Source of the DNA: Sarcophilus harrisii
Taxonomy: Eukaryota > Chordata > Mammalia > Dasyuromorphia > Dasyuridae
DNA: 64,000 nucleotides
Reading direction: 5' to 3'
Assembly (NCBI RefSeq): GCF_902635505.1
Contig: NC_045429.1
Span: forward strand, 217,685,997-217,749,996
Part shown: positions 33,900-45,700 of the stretch, one piece after another
Position numbering within the stretch: position 1 is the stretch's first letter
Layout: each line of letters opens with the position of its first letter
Made by a program: the position numbers and the translations under genes
Notes under the pieces: generated by a model
What the model was told of the DNA's origin: nothing
The model's input: the letters and a program-made list of their open reading frames with translations, nothing else
Databases searched by the model: none

Positions 33900-34165
33900 T
33901 CTCCCTAGTTCTTCTTACATTACTTCAAATCAGTTCATATGAGTCCTATTATGATTATCTATATTTATCATTTCTTATAATATAATATCCAGTTACATTT
34001 ATATACTACAATTTATTTAGTCACCCCCTCCCTTCTTTGATTAACAGCTATTTAATTTGTTTCCAATCCTTGGTTATTAGAAAAAAAAAACTTCTATTAC
34101 TATTTTAGGATAGATGGGATCTTTCTTTTTGGACATTTACTTCTTTGGCATAGTAGTTTAGAACT
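33900..34165 (-). repeat. Old L1 fragment, right arm of an inverted pair
   Basis: Its reverse complement matches 32925-33150 almost base for base across about 200 bp, including the T-run after 'aatagaag'. It extends further into L1 3' sequence toward 33900. Confidence 0.75.
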
Positions 34166-35070
34166 TATGTCTTGTTTTCAGAGCAGTCAAGCTCAAGAGT
34201 GGCTATATACCTTTATGGCAGCTTAATTTTCTCTAGTATTTCTGCTTAAGACTTCCAAATGTTTGAATTGGTTTTGTTTACTTAAACTGGCAGAGCTTTT
34301 ACCAAACAGAAAAGTATCACTTTGAAAAATAGTTATGCTCTTAGAATATTTCATACTGGAAAGAGAGGAAGGTAAAATTGTCTTATACTACAGTACTCCT
34401 GATATTAATAGGAACTTGCAGAAATTCTCAGTGCCTAAAATAAATCCAAAATTCCCTTAAATAATTATTTCACAGTCCTTAATGGAATGACTAAAATGCT
34501 CAAAGGTAAAGTTTTATTGGACACTAAAGGCTGAGGATATGTGAGTATCTGATAATCTGCAGTGCCAACAAAAATGTATTAGAATGCCTGAAACCCTACT
34601 TCACCTGAATTTTAACCCCTTTTTTGGTGGGGGAAAGGATTGTTTTTTTTTTTTTTTTTTTTGCCATTTTGGTATTTGTGAAGTTTATGTAATTTTTCTT
34701 TATATTTCTCTGGATATATTCCAATCATACCTACTATTAGTTTTTTTTTAAGTTATTCCTTCTTGTAATATTTGAATTTTACTTCAATATTATTGGGTTC
34801 ATATGTTTGAATGGTTTAATTTTGTATAGAACTTTTTAGTATAACATTATTTGTCCTCTTAAATGCATTGTTGGGTATTTTTAGAGTAATGCCAGCTCTT
34901 TGTGACTTGGTAAGAGCATGGCAAATTTTAAATTTTCACTTTAAATAAATTCAAATCTTTATTAAATGTATTTTCAGTAAATAAAAAATTTCAAATTCAT
35001 CATGTGAATATTTCATTTAATTAGAGCATTTAACCCATTTAAATTTAGTCTTCCATTCCTACCAGAAGGA
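34166..35070. other. No gene; T-run and AT-rich sequence
   Basis: 34645-34662 is a T-run, and the flanking sequence is AT-rich. 34990-35060 weakly resembles antisense L1 text. No gene. Confidence 0.35.
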
Positions 35071-35074
35071 AATA

Positions 35075-35200
35075 TGCAGCCTAGTGCAGTGGAAAGAAAA
35101 TTGAAGTTGGGGGACAGAGGACCCCAGTTCTGCTGATTACTAGATATGTGACTTTGGGCAAATCTATTAACTTCTTTGGATCTCAATTAAGGCATTGAAC
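35075..35200 (+). repeat. CORE-SINE/MIR-like, sense
   Basis: 'agtgcagtggaaagaaaattgaagttggggg ... tatgtgactttgggcaaatc ... ggcattgaactag' in order. A hAT-like element abuts it. Confidence 0.6.
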
Positions 35201-35202
35201 TA

Positions 35203-35306
35203 GACCAGGAACCCTTATCCTAGGGTCTATAGCCCTACAAATAGTTCCAAGAAAGATTTCACATGATTGCCAAAGGACTCCATTAAACAAATGTTAAAAG
35301 CTCTGG
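35203..35306. mobile_element. Short hAT-like element
   Basis: Starts 'caggaacccttatcctagggtct', contains 'gattgccaaaggactcca' and ends 'aatgttaaaagctctgg'. It is a shortened member of the 7405/17366 family. Confidence 0.5.
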
Positions 35307-35317
35307 GACTAATCAAA

Positions 35318-35730
35318 TCAGCAAGAACTTTATTAAGGGCCTGCTATGTGTCAGGTATGCTGGAAATTCAAAGAAAGGCTAAAACAATCTCTGTCATCAT
35401 GGAACTCACAAACTAATTGGGGTTACAACATGTAAAAAATTATGTACAAACAAGATATATTCAGAACAAATTAGAGATAATCTTCTTGTTGAAGGTGGAA
35501 TTTTAATTGAGACTTGAAGGGGAGTTGTGAAGTGGCAACAAGGAGGAAGAAAATTCCAGGCATGGTTGGTTGGGTAGTTAATGAAACAGCATAGAATTGC
35601 AAGATGGCGTGTCTTGTAAATGGAACAGCCAGAGCCCAGTATCACTGGATTGTAGACTATAGAAGGGAATAAAGTGTAAGAAGACTGGAAAGATAGGAAA
35701 AAGACATATTGTGAAGGAAACTAGATGACC
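35318..35730 (+). repeat. Dispersed family D1, copy B
   Basis: 'aactttattaagggcctgctatgtgtcagg ... tcatggaactcacaaactaattgggg ... gaaaattccaggcatgg ... tggaacagccagagcccagtatcactgg ... aagaagactggaaagatagg'. It has the same order as 26775 and 38325. Confidence 0.7.
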
Positions 35731-36067
35731 TCATATGTTCCTTCCAGTTTTGATGTGAACTTTGAGACAGGAAGAAGGTCAACCAACTGTTATCGGATAT
35801 TTCTTGATGGTACCATGTTGTTCCCCATCAATTGGCATCAAGGACTCTTAGAGATTGCTTGGTCTATTTAGAATTCCTTTGGATCAGAAGACTGTTGAAT
35901 ATTTGTCTTTTCCTTTCTAGACTAGACTTTGAACCAATTTAATCACCAGCTTGTTTCAATCAAAATAATGATTTCACTGGCACACAGAAATTCAACCTCT
36001 CTTCCTTTTCTCTGCTCCCTCCTATAACCTTCTACCCCCACCAACCCTGTTCAGAAAATCCCTGACA

Positions 36068-36180
36068 TCTGACGTAGGGGGATTTATAGGTTTAGTGGAA
36101 ATTGCTTTCTCCCGCTATCCAGATTATATACTCTGGGAGGATTTTTTTTTTTTTTTTTTTTTTTTTGCATGAGTAAACAC
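36068..36180 (+). promoter_or_regulatory. GABRR1: Possible GABRR1 promoter region
   Basis: A TGACGT half-CRE lies at 36070-36075. An AGATTA (CRX/OTX-like) box runs straight into a TATA-like ATTATATAC at 36121-36131. A run of 25 T follows at 36142-36166, about 135 bp before the ATG. Rho subunits are retina-enriched in mammals, so a CRX-like box would make sense, but all of these are short motifs that occur by chance. Confidence 0.2.
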
Positions 36181-36300
36181 CCTTCTAATAATGAACAGAC
36201 CAATAACGTCTTGAGAGAAAAAGAATCTATTTTTTCTTTTGCCTGTTTTTCCTGAGAAAAGCTCTGGTAGGCTCTGGAATCCCGGAATACTGTCGCCAAA

Positions 36301-36404
36301 ATGAAATCTGGCCTCTTCCTTTTGTGGTGGGGATGGGTATTGGCCACTGAAGGTAGAGTGCACTGGCAAGGAAGAGAAATACAGGAAGTGATTAAGAAGG
36401 GCAG
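36301..36404 (+). CDS. GABRR1: GABA-A receptor rho-1 subunit, exon 1 (coding part)
   Basis: Rho-1 forms GABA-gated chloride channels of the Cys-loop family in the plasma membrane, best known in retinal bipolar cells. This exon gives 34 codons plus two bases. Residues 1-18, MKSGLFLLWWGWVLATEG, are a signal peptide whose hydrophobic core FLLWWGWVLATE is identical to human GABRR1 as I recall it. RVHW and GRE and a KKG end follow, as in human (MHW, GRE, KKG). The exon stops at GGCAG before a consensus donor GTGAGT (36405-36410). An earlier GT at 36353 is a weaker donor and would drop the conserved tail. The codon at the human first-Met position is CGG, so translation should begin at 36301 with AAA before the ATG (A at -3). 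The extracellular, transmembrane and C-terminal exons lie beyond the window. Confidence 0.93.
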
Positions 36405-36410
36405 GTGAGT

Positions 36411-37273
36411 ACACATTTTGGAAGACAGAATTTAGGAAAATATAATACATTTCTTGGCACCTTATACCACTCATTACATTGAAAGCCTTTGTAGGAGAAT
36501 AGGTGGAAGGATTTCCTTTCCTTGCTCTCTTGTGCTTTGGTTTATCTCTTTATATGATGGTTAGCGTTATGTTTTGTTTCCAGTTCTGTGTGACAATGCT
36601 GTGGTAGTTCATTCTTAAATGTCTTAGCAATACACATTGGGTGAAGGGGATTGATATGTGTTTTGTTTTGTTTGTTTTCCTTTGACAAGGACATTTCTTT
36701 TGTTGCCTGAAAATCAGAATCAGAACAGATCTGCTAATCCCAAGATGATTGAATGAGCTTCTTAGTAATGAGAAGAGGATTCTCGTTACTAATTAGAATC
36801 ACAGAGGGTTAAAGCTGAAAGAGACCTGAAAGATGGACTTCTAGTCCTTCATAAAACCTATGAGAAAGGGGGACTTATTTGGAAAAGGGACTTAGGAGGT
36901 TCCTATATTTGTTGAACTTTAATATCTGAGGTCATTTAGAGAGCTGGTGACAGAGTCAAGATTGGATTTATTCTTTTGTCTTGAATTTCTTTGGGGGGAC
37001 TTTGGAAATGAAAGTAAAAACATCTATCTGAAGTTAGATGGAGAACCACAGGGATCAATTACATCAGCTCTGGTGACTGCTAATGGGAAAGGAAAAGTAA
37101 TTGAATTGGCCGCAGATGAGCTCTGAAGGTGATTGCCAAAAAGAGTACGTGCCAGTTTATACATCCCACCCTACCAGCCCCTGCAGGCTGGCTGGGTTGA
37201 CTGAAAAGGGGACCAGATTCTTTCCTTCCTGATGACATAACCTCCTCAATCTCACCTTGGATACTTACTAGGG
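36411..37273. other. Intron 1 proximal part, no repeat named except a MIR trace
   Basis: Mostly single-copy-looking. A MIR-type piece lies at about 36793-36860 (tagaatcacagagggttaaagctg). The unique character next to exon 1 could hide regulatory sequence, but nothing specific is readable. Confidence 0.35.
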
Positions 37274-37328
37274 TGATATATCCACAAGGAGAATGATGTC
37301 ACTTGATATATCTGCGAGGAGAATGATG
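37274..37328. repeat. Imperfect 25-bp direct duplication
   Basis: tgatatatccacaaggagaa (37274 on) recurs as tgatatatctgcgaggagaa (37304 on), each followed by tgatg, with a 30-bp period. Confidence 0.75.
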
Positions 37329-37479
37329 AGAGTTTTAAAATTAAAATGCTTTCACCTGAATTCTTTTCCCAATTACCAAAATATAACTGGAAAAACACAA
37401 GGAACAGATTGCAGACACTGGTGCTGGAAAAGACCTTAGAAAAAGATTGTTAGAACTGGATAGGTTCTTTTAAAAAATT

Positions 37480-37780
37480 GCGTTTTTCTTTTTTTAAGTA
37501 GCATTTTATTTTTCCAATTACATGTAAAGATAGCTTTCAACATTCATTTTTATAAGGTTTTGAGTTCCATAATTTCTTTACTTGCTGTTTTTGGGAAAAG
37601 AAGGAAGAAATCTCATATAGATTATACATGTACAATCATTTTAAACATATTTCCATATTAGTTATGTTGTAAAAGAAAAATCAGAACAAAAAGAAAAAAC
37701 ACAAAAAAGAAAAAACAAGTAAATTTTTTTTAAATGGTGAAAATAATATGCTTTGATCTGTATTCAGTGTCTATAGTTTA
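37480..37780 (-). repeat. Old L1 3' end, antisense
   Basis: 'agcattttatttttccaattacatgtaaagatag ... tttgagttccataatttc ... gatctgtattcagtgtctatagt' is the older L1 3' UTR. Confidence 0.85.
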
Positions 37781-37994
37781 CATTACATTTACATTACATC
37801 TAGATGCAGATGTAATTTAACTGGATCTTAGGAAATCATTCGATCTACCTCTCCACTCCCCACTAATTTAAAACCTGGAGATACTGAGACCAAGAGAAAT
37901 CTAGTTTGTGGCAGGGCTGGGTCCTCCAAATACTGAGATAAAGATTTAGAGCTGCAAGCAAGTCAGCTAAGGAAAGTCATTCACATGATTTTAC

Positions 37995-38130
37995 TGTGGG
38001 AGAGGAAAACTAAAACCTAGGGAGACTTAAATGGCTTGTCAAAGTTAAGCATACATAGCAAGAAACACAAATTTTGAACCCAGATCCCTTTGACTCTACC
38101 TCTACTGCTCTGTACTCTCTCTTTGACTCT
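37995..38130 (-). repeat. CORE-SINE/MIR-like, antisense
   Basis: 'gattttactgtgggagaggaaaac ... aaatggcttgtcaaagttaagc ... ttttgaacccagatccc' is a degraded antisense MIR. Confidence 0.5.
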
Positions 38131-38154
38131 ATAAATCAACAATCATCCAAGGAG

Positions 38155-38315
38155 ATCTATATCTGGCCACTGGATCCAGAAGGCTCTGGAGGGGAAAGTG
38201 AGGCAGGTGTCCTTACATAGTCCTCTCTCACTCAAATCCAATTCACTTGCATATCATGGTATCATCTCCCTGATGTTATCGTCCTCTTGGAGAACCAAGG
38301 ACAAACAAGGACAAT
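38155..38315 (-). repeat. Dispersed family D2, antisense
   Basis: The reverse complement reads 'catgatat...', with 'gcaagtgaattggatttgag' and 'ccagagccttctggatccagtggccagata'. It is the same family as 48897 and 58205. Name unknown to me. Confidence 0.65.
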
Positions 38316-38324
38316 GATCAATCA

Positions 38325-38459
38325 ACAAGTATTTATTAAGCACTTACTGTGCACCAAAGACTTTGCTAAATACTGGAAATATTTTTTAAAAGTTTTTTTT
38401 TAAATGTCCTAACCTTTCAGGAACTTATATTCTAATGTTGGAGATAATACTCTGTGTGT

Positions 38460-38521
<62 letters not shown>

Positions 38522-38965
38522 GGTACTCTCTATTGAGATAATGGAAGGCATTATGAGTATTGGAAATCATTTAAGGGAGGTCAGCTCCATAAGGAGAGTT
38601 AGTGGAATTATGGAGGAGATTGGGAAAAGCCTCGTTAAGAAAATAAACTTAACCTGAGCCTTAAAGGAAGCCAGGAAGCAAAGGTAAGGAGATGGAACAT
38701 TATGGGCATGGGTAACATCCAGTGAAAGGGCAAGGAATCAGGAGATGAAGGAACAGAGGCACTATTGTTGCATTGCAGAGTAAAAGAAAGGGACTAAAAT
38801 ATAAGAAGGTTGGAGAGGAACAGAAGGACCAGGTTGTGAAGGGTTTTTAGAGCCAAACAGGGTTTTATATGTCATCCTGGAAATAATAGGGAACTACTGG
38901 AGTTTATTGAGTAGGGGAGTGACATGCTCAGACCTGAGCTTTAAGGAAGATCATTTGGGGCTCTG
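38325..38965 (+). repeat. Dispersed family D1, copy C, with a (GA)n expansion
   Basis: It opens 'caagtatttattaagcacttactgtgcacc', has 'ggaacttatattctaatg' and 'aaaagcctcgttaagaaaat', and ends 'gactgaagttta'-like text: 'ctactggagtttattgagtaggggagtgacatg'. A (GA)n microsatellite interrupts it at 38464-38515. This is the longest D1 copy. Confidence 0.7.
38464..38515. repeat. (GA)n microsatellite, about 26 units
   Basis: An uninterrupted GA run inside D1 copy C. A run this long is likely length-variable. Confidence 0.97.
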
Positions 38966-38989
38966 AATGGGAAAAACTGAACACAGAGA

Positions 38990-39160
38990 GACTTTCCAAA
39001 AAGCCAATTGAAAATTAAGAAGTTGCCCATCATTGGGAAATGACTGAATAAGTTGTGGTGCATGATTATAATGTAATATTATTGTATTGTATTGAAATGA
39101 TGAGCAGGCTGATTTCAGAAAAACCTGGAAATACACAAACTGATGCAAAAATTTGGAATT
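38990..39160 (+). repeat. Older L1 fragment, left of the tandem L1 block
   Basis: Remnants of the ORF2 C-terminus (ttgcccatcattgggaaatgactgaataagttgtgg ... gctgatttcagaaaaacctgg). Its 3' end seems to continue at 46345-46400 (tgaatgttaaaaattatcttta), on the far side of the 39171-46334 L1 block. Confidence 0.7.
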
Positions 39161-39170
39161 CAAAATTTTT

Positions 39171-39741
39171 TTTTTTATTTAATAGCCTTTTATTTACAGG
39201 ATATATACATGGGTAACTTTACAGCATTAACAATTGCCAAACCTCTTGTTCCAATTTTTCACCTCTTACCCCACCCACCCCCCCCCTAGATGGCAGGATG
39301 ACCAGTAGATGTTAAATATATTAAAATATAACTTAGATACACAATAAGTATACATGACCAAACATTATTTTGCTGTACAAAAAAGAATCAGACTCTGAAT
39401 TATTGTACAATTAAGCTTGTGAAGGAAATCAAAAATGCAGGTGTGCATAAATATAGGGATTGAGAATTCAATGTAATGGTTTTAGTCATCTCCCAGAGTT
39501 CTTTTTTCTGGGTATAGCTAGTTCAGTTCATTACTGCTCCATTAGAAATGATTTGGTTGATCTTGTTGCTGAGGATGGCCTGATCCATCAGACCTGGTCA
39601 TCATCTAGTATTGTTGTTGAAGTATATAATGATCTCCTGGTCCTGCTCATTTCACTCAGCTTCAGTTCATGTAAGTCTCTCCAGCCCTTTCTGAAATCAT
39701 CCTGTTGGTCATTTCTTACAGAACAGTAATATTCCATAATT
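39171..39741 (-). mobile_element. Truncated young L1 in tandem with a full-length L1
   Basis: This is an antisense L1 3' end: T-run, 3' UTR, ORF2 C-terminus to 'acagtaatattccataatttt'. The T-run of the full-length L1 starts at once. It probably inserted into the neighbour's poly(A) tract in the same orientation. The outer flanks share caaaattttt (39161-39170 and 46335-46344). Confidence 0.9.
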
Positions 39742-42700
39742 TTCTTTTTTTTTTTTTTTTTTTTTTTATTAATTTAATAGCCTTTAATTTACAGGATATA
39801 TATACATGGGTAACTTTACAGCATTAACAATTGCCAAACCTCTTGTTCCAATTTTTCACCTCTTACCCACCCCCCACCCCTCCCTAAATGGCAGGATGAC
39901 CAGTAGATGTTAAATATATTAAAATATAACTTAGATACACAATAAGTATACATGACCACAACATTATTTTGCTGTACAAAAAGAATCAGACTCTGAATTA
40001 TTGTACAATTAGCTTGTGAAGGAAATCAAAGATGCAGGTGTGCATAAATATAGGGACTGGGAATTCAATGTAGTGGTTTTAGTCATCTCCAGAGTTCTTT
40101 TCTAGGTATAGCTAGTTCAGTTCATTACTGCTCCATTAGAAATGATTTGGTTGATCTCGTTGCTGAGGATGGCCTGATCCATCAGGACTGGTCATCATCT
40201 AGTATTGTTGTTGAAGTATATAATGATCTCCTGGTCCTGCTCATTTCACTTAGCATCAGTTCGTGTAAGTCTCTCCAGGCCTTTCTGAAGTCATCCTGTT
40301 GGTCATTTCTTACAAAACAGTAATATTCCATAATTTTCATATACCACACTTTATTCAGCCATTCTCCAACTGATGGACATCCATTCAGTTTCCAGTTTCT
40401 AGCCACTACAAAAGGGCTGCCACAAACATTCGTGCACATACAGGTCCCTTTCCCTTCTTTATAATCTCTTTGGGATATAATCCCAGTAGTAACACTGCTG
40501 GATCAAAGGGTATGCACAGTTTGATAACTTTTTGAGCGTGGTTCAAACTACTCTCTCAAAATGGTTGGATTCGTTCACAACTCCACCAACAATGAATCAA
40601 TGTCCCAGTTTTCCACATCCCTCCAACAATCATCATTATTTTTTCCTGTCATCTTAGCCAATCTGACAGGTTGTGAGTGGTATCTTAGAGTTGTCTTAAT
40701 TTGCATTTCTCTGATTAATAATGACTTGGAGCATCTTTTCATATGACTAGAAATAGTTTCAATTTCTTCATCTGAGAATTGTCTGTTCTTATCCTTTGAC
40801 CATTTTTCAATTGGAGAATGGCTTGATTTTTATAAATTAGAGTTAATTCTCTATATATTTTGGAAATGAGGCCTTTATCAGAACCTTTGACTGTAAAAAT
40901 ATTTTCCCAGTTTATTGCTTCCCTTCTAATCTTGTCTGCATTAGTTTTGTTTGTACAAAAACTTTTCAGTTTAGGTATAATCGAAATTTTCTATTTGTGA
41001 TCAGTTAATGATCTCTAGTTCTGCTTTGTCATAAAAACCTTCCCTTCCACAGGTCTGAGAGGTAAACTATCCTATGTTCCTCTAATTTATTAATAATTTC
41101 ATTCTTTATGCCTAGGTCATGAACCCATTTTGACTTATCTTGGTGTACAGGCGTTAAGTATGGATCAATGCCTAGTTTCTGCCATATTAGTTTCCAATTT
41201 TCCCAGCAATTTTATCAAACAGTAAGTTCTTATCCCAAAAGCTGGGATCTTTGGGTTTGTCAAAGACTAGGTTGCTATATTTGTTGACTGTTTTATCCCT
41301 TGAACCTAATCTATTCCACTGATCAACTAATCTATTCCTTAGCCAATACCAAATAGTTTTGGTAACTGCTGCTCTATAATATAATTTTAGATCTGGTACA
41401 GCTAAGCCACCATTATTTGATTTTTTTTCATTAATTCCTTGAAATTCTTGACCTTTTGTTTTCCATATGAACTTTGTTTTATTTTTCTAGGTCATTAAAA
41501 TAGTTTTTGGGAGTCTGATTGGTATAGCTAAATAAATAGATTAGTTTAGGTAATATTGTCATCTTTATTATATTTGCTCGCCCTATCCAAGAGCATTTAA
41601 TATTTTCAATTGGTTAGATCAGACTTAATTTGTGTGAAAAGTGGTCTGTAATTTTGCTCATAAAGTTTCTGATTTTCCCTTGGCAGATAGATTCCTAAAT
41701 ATTTTATATTATCAGTAGTTACTTTAAATGGAATTTCTCTTTGTAACTCTGACTGTTGGATTTTGTTAGTGATATATAAGAATGCTGATGACTTATGTGG
41801 GTTTATTTTATAACCAAGCAACTTTGCTAAAGTTGTGGATTATTTCTAATAACTTTTTAGCAGAATCTCTGGGGTTCTCTAAGTATACCATCATGTCATC
41901 GGCAAAGAGTGATAATTTGGCTTCCTCATTGCCTATTCTTATTCCTTTAATCTCTTTCTCAGCTCTTATTGCTATAGCTAGCGTTTCTAATACAATATGT
42001 AAATAGTAGCGGTGATAGTGGGCAACCTTGTTTCCTCCAGATCTTATTGGGAATGGTTGCAGTTTGCTCTCATTACATATGATGCTTACTGATGGTTTAA
42101 ATAGATGCTGCTGATTATTTTAAGGAAAGTCCATTTATTCCTATACTCTCAAGTGTTTTTTAATAGGAATGGATGTTGGATTTTATCAAATGCTTTTTCT
42201 GCATCTATTGAGATGATCATATATGGTTTTGTTAATTTGGTTATTAACATGGCCAATTATATTGATAGTTTTCCTAATATTGAACCAGCCCTGCATTCCT
42301 GTATAAATCCTACTTGATCATAGTGTATTATCTTGGAGATGATTTTCTGAGTCTTTTGCTAATATCTTATTTAAGATTTTAGCATCAAATCATTAGGAGA
42401 TTGGTCTATAATTTTCTTTCTCTGTTTTCAGCCTACCTGATTTAGGGTATCAGTACCATGTCTGTGTCATAGAAGGAATTTGGTAGGACTCCTTCATTCC
42501 CTATTTTATCAGAATAATTTATATAGCATTGGGGCCAATTGTTCTTTAAATGTTTGGTAAAATTCACATGTAAATCCATCCGGTCCTGGGGATTTTCTTA
42601 GGGAGTTGTTTAATTGCCTGTTCTATTTCTTTTTCTGAAATGGGACTATTCAAAGCAATTTACTTCTTCCTCTGTTAGTCTGGGAAGTCTGTATTTTTGG

Positions 42701-45700
42701 AGGTAGTCATCCATTTCACTTAGGTTATCAAATTTATTGGCATAAAGTTGAGCAAAATAACTCCTTATTATTTCTCTAATTTCCTCTTCATTGGTGGAAA
42801 GTTCTCCTTTTCATTTTAAGACTACTAATTTCATTTTCCTCCCTCCTTTTTCTAATCAGATTTACCAAAGGCTTATCTATTTTATTGGCTTTTTCATAGA
42901 ACCAACTCTTAGTTTTATTAATTAGTTCAATAGTTTTTTACTTTCAATATTTTTAATTTCTCCTTTTAATTTTAGAATTTCCAATTTAGTATTTGATTGG
43001 GGGTTTTAATTTGGTCTTTTTAGTTTTTAGTTGCAAGCCCAATTCATTAATCTTTTCTTTCTCTGTTTATTCAAGTAAGCCTCTAAGGATATAAAATTCC
43101 TCTTATTACCACTTTGGCTTGCATCCCACAAATTTTGGTATGATGTCTCATCATTGTCATTATCTTGAGTGAAATTATTAATTGTATCTATAATTTGCTG
43201 CTTCACCCAATCATTTTTTAAGATGAGATTGTTTAGTTTCCAATTACTTTTTGGTCTATTTCCCCCTAACTTTTTGTTGAATGTAGTTTTTATTGCATCA
43301 TGATCTGAAAAGAAAGCATTTACTATTTCCGCTTTCTTGCATTTTAATTTTAGAGGTCTTTATGTCCTAATATATGGTCAATTTTTGAATAGGTTCCATG
43401 AACTGCTGAGAAGAAAGTATATTCCCTTCTATCTCCATTCAATTTTCTCCAAAGATCCAACATACCTAATTTTCTAATATTCTATTTACTTCTAATTTCT
43501 TTCTTATTTGTTTTGTGGTTTGATTTGTCTAATTCTGAGAGTGCAAGGTTGAGATCTCCTACTATTACAGTTTTGTTGTCTATTTCTTCTTGCAGCTCTC
43601 TTAACTTCTCCTTTAGGAAGTTGAGTGCCATACCACTTGGTGCATATATGTTTAATATTGATATTGCTTCGTTGTTTATCTAGCCTTTAGCAGGATGTAG
43701 TTACCTTCCTCATCTTTTAATTAGATCAATGTTTTACTTTTGCTTGATCTGAGAAAGGATGGCTTACCCTGCTTTTTTGACTTCACCTGAAGCATAATAG
43801 ATTTTGCTCCAGCCTTTACTTTTTACTCTATATGCATCCCCTGCTTTAAATGTGTTTCTTGTAAACAACATATTGTAGGGTTCTGACTTTTGATCCAGTC
43901 TGCTATCTGCCTCCTCTTTATGGGGAGTTCATCCATTTATTTTACAGTTAGAATTACTAAATCTGTATTCCTGCCATCCTAATAACCCCAGATTGTGCTT
44001 TACTTATTTCTTGCCTCCCAACCCTCTTCCCCTTTTAAACTTATGTACCCTCTTGTATCACGATCTTATCCTCTTTATAATCCTCCCTCCTCCCTTTGGT
44101 CTTTCCCCCTTCCTTCCTCTATTACTCTTTTTCTTTTTCTTTTCCCTTTCCTCTCCCCTGTTTTTAATGAGGTGAGGAGAATTTTCTCTAAAAACAAATG
44201 TCAATTATTTTTTCTTTGAGCTCAACTCTGATGAGAGTAAGATTCACACAATGTTCCTTCCCTCTCTAAATTCCCTCAGATATGATAAGTTTCCTTAGCC
44301 TCTTTGTGGGATGTGGTTTCCCTCTTTTATCCCTCCTTCCACACTTATTCTGCCATCATCCCTTTTCCATATCTACTTCCCTTTTTATGTTATATCAGTA
44401 CAATCAAATTATACATGTATTCTTTTTGTATATCCACATCAGAAATACAATTCTCAAGAGTTATTTTTACCTTTTCTGCATCTCTGAGTTCTATTCTTGG
44501 AGATCAAATTTTTGTTTTAGTTCTGGTTTTCTTCAGAAACAAATGGAATTCATTTGTTTCATTAAATGTCCATCTTCTTCCCTGGAAGAAAATGCTCAGC
44601 TTAGCTGGGTAGTTTATTCTTGGCTGCATCTCAAGTTCTTGTGCCTTTGGAATATCGTATTCAGGCCCTTTCTTTCCTTTAATGTAGAGGCAGCAGATCT
44701 TGGGTGATCCTTATTTGGCACCTCAGTATTTAAATGGTTTTTTTGGCTGCTTGTAAAATTTTTTCCTTAATCTTATAGTTCTGAAATTTTGCCACAATAT
44801 TCCTTGGGGTTTTTATTTTAGGTTCTTTCAGAAGGTGTTAGATGAATTCTTTCAATGCCTATTTTACCTTCTGATTCTATTACATCTGGAGCAGTTCTCT
44901 TTGATGAAGTAGTATCTAGGCTCTTTTTCATCATAGTTTTCAGAAAGTCCAATAATCCTCAGATTATCTCTCCTAGATCTATTTTCCAAGTCTGTCGTTT
45001 TTGCAAGTAGATAATTCGTGGATTTTTCCAGTTTGTCATTTTGTTTTTTGCTTGACTGATTCTTGCTGTCTCAATGAATCATTAGTTTCAATTTGTTCAG
45101 TTCTAATTTTTAAAGAATTATTCTTCTTCAATAGCTTTTTACTTCTTTCTGATTATATGTCCAATTGGAGTTTTTGAATGTATTGTTTTGGTCTGTGGAA
45201 TTTTTTCCATTTCACTAATTTTTTTTAGTGAATTATTTTCTTTTTCCAATTCACAGATCCTACTTTCTTCTGCGTGTTCTTTGTCTTTTCCAATTCACGG
45301 ATCCTACTTTCTTCAGAGTTCTTTGTCTTTCCAATTCACAAATCCTACTTTGTAGGTAGATTCTTTATTTTTCCAATTCGTATTTCAGGAAGTTGTTGTC
45401 TCTTGTGAAGGCTTCTCTTTCCTTTCCCATTTATCTTCTAACTCTCTTTGAGGACTTTTAATGGTCTCTTCATGAGAGCATTATGTAAGGAGAACAGTTC
45501 TGATGCATTTTTTGCTGTTTGAGGTCTCTTCAGGTTTGCTGACCTGCTCTTTTCTGCATAGAAGCTGTCGATTGTTCTTTTCATCTTTTTATTCATGTTT
45601 TAAAGCCTTTAGGGTATGCCTCCTAGGCAAGGGGTTACAAGCTTCCTCTGCAGAGCAGGGAAAGATTCAAAGCTGATTTCCGACTCCGAGGTATGGGAGT

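Noticed and set aside
1-36300. 3' exons of GABRR2, expected upstream of GABRR1 by mammalian synteny
   Set aside because: I looked for the conserved transmembrane and C-terminal motifs (such as AIDKYSR) and saw none in the upstream part. The gene may lie just outside the window.
36301-36352. An earlier donor GAAG|GTAGAG ending exon 1 at 36352
   Set aside because: It would delete the RVHW...KKG part conserved in rho-1 and join out of the expected phase. The donor at 36405 is a better consensus match and gives the known protein order.
36084-36474. Two minus-strand ORFs of over 100 codons across GABRR1 exon 1
   Set aside because: They contain poly-Lys from the T25 run and lie antisense to the real exon. 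No splice or protein-family support.
44282-44707. A 141-codon + strand ORF
   Set aside because: It is antisense to the ORF1/spacer part of the full-length L1, with low-complexity F/S/L/P content. It is a shadow ORF.
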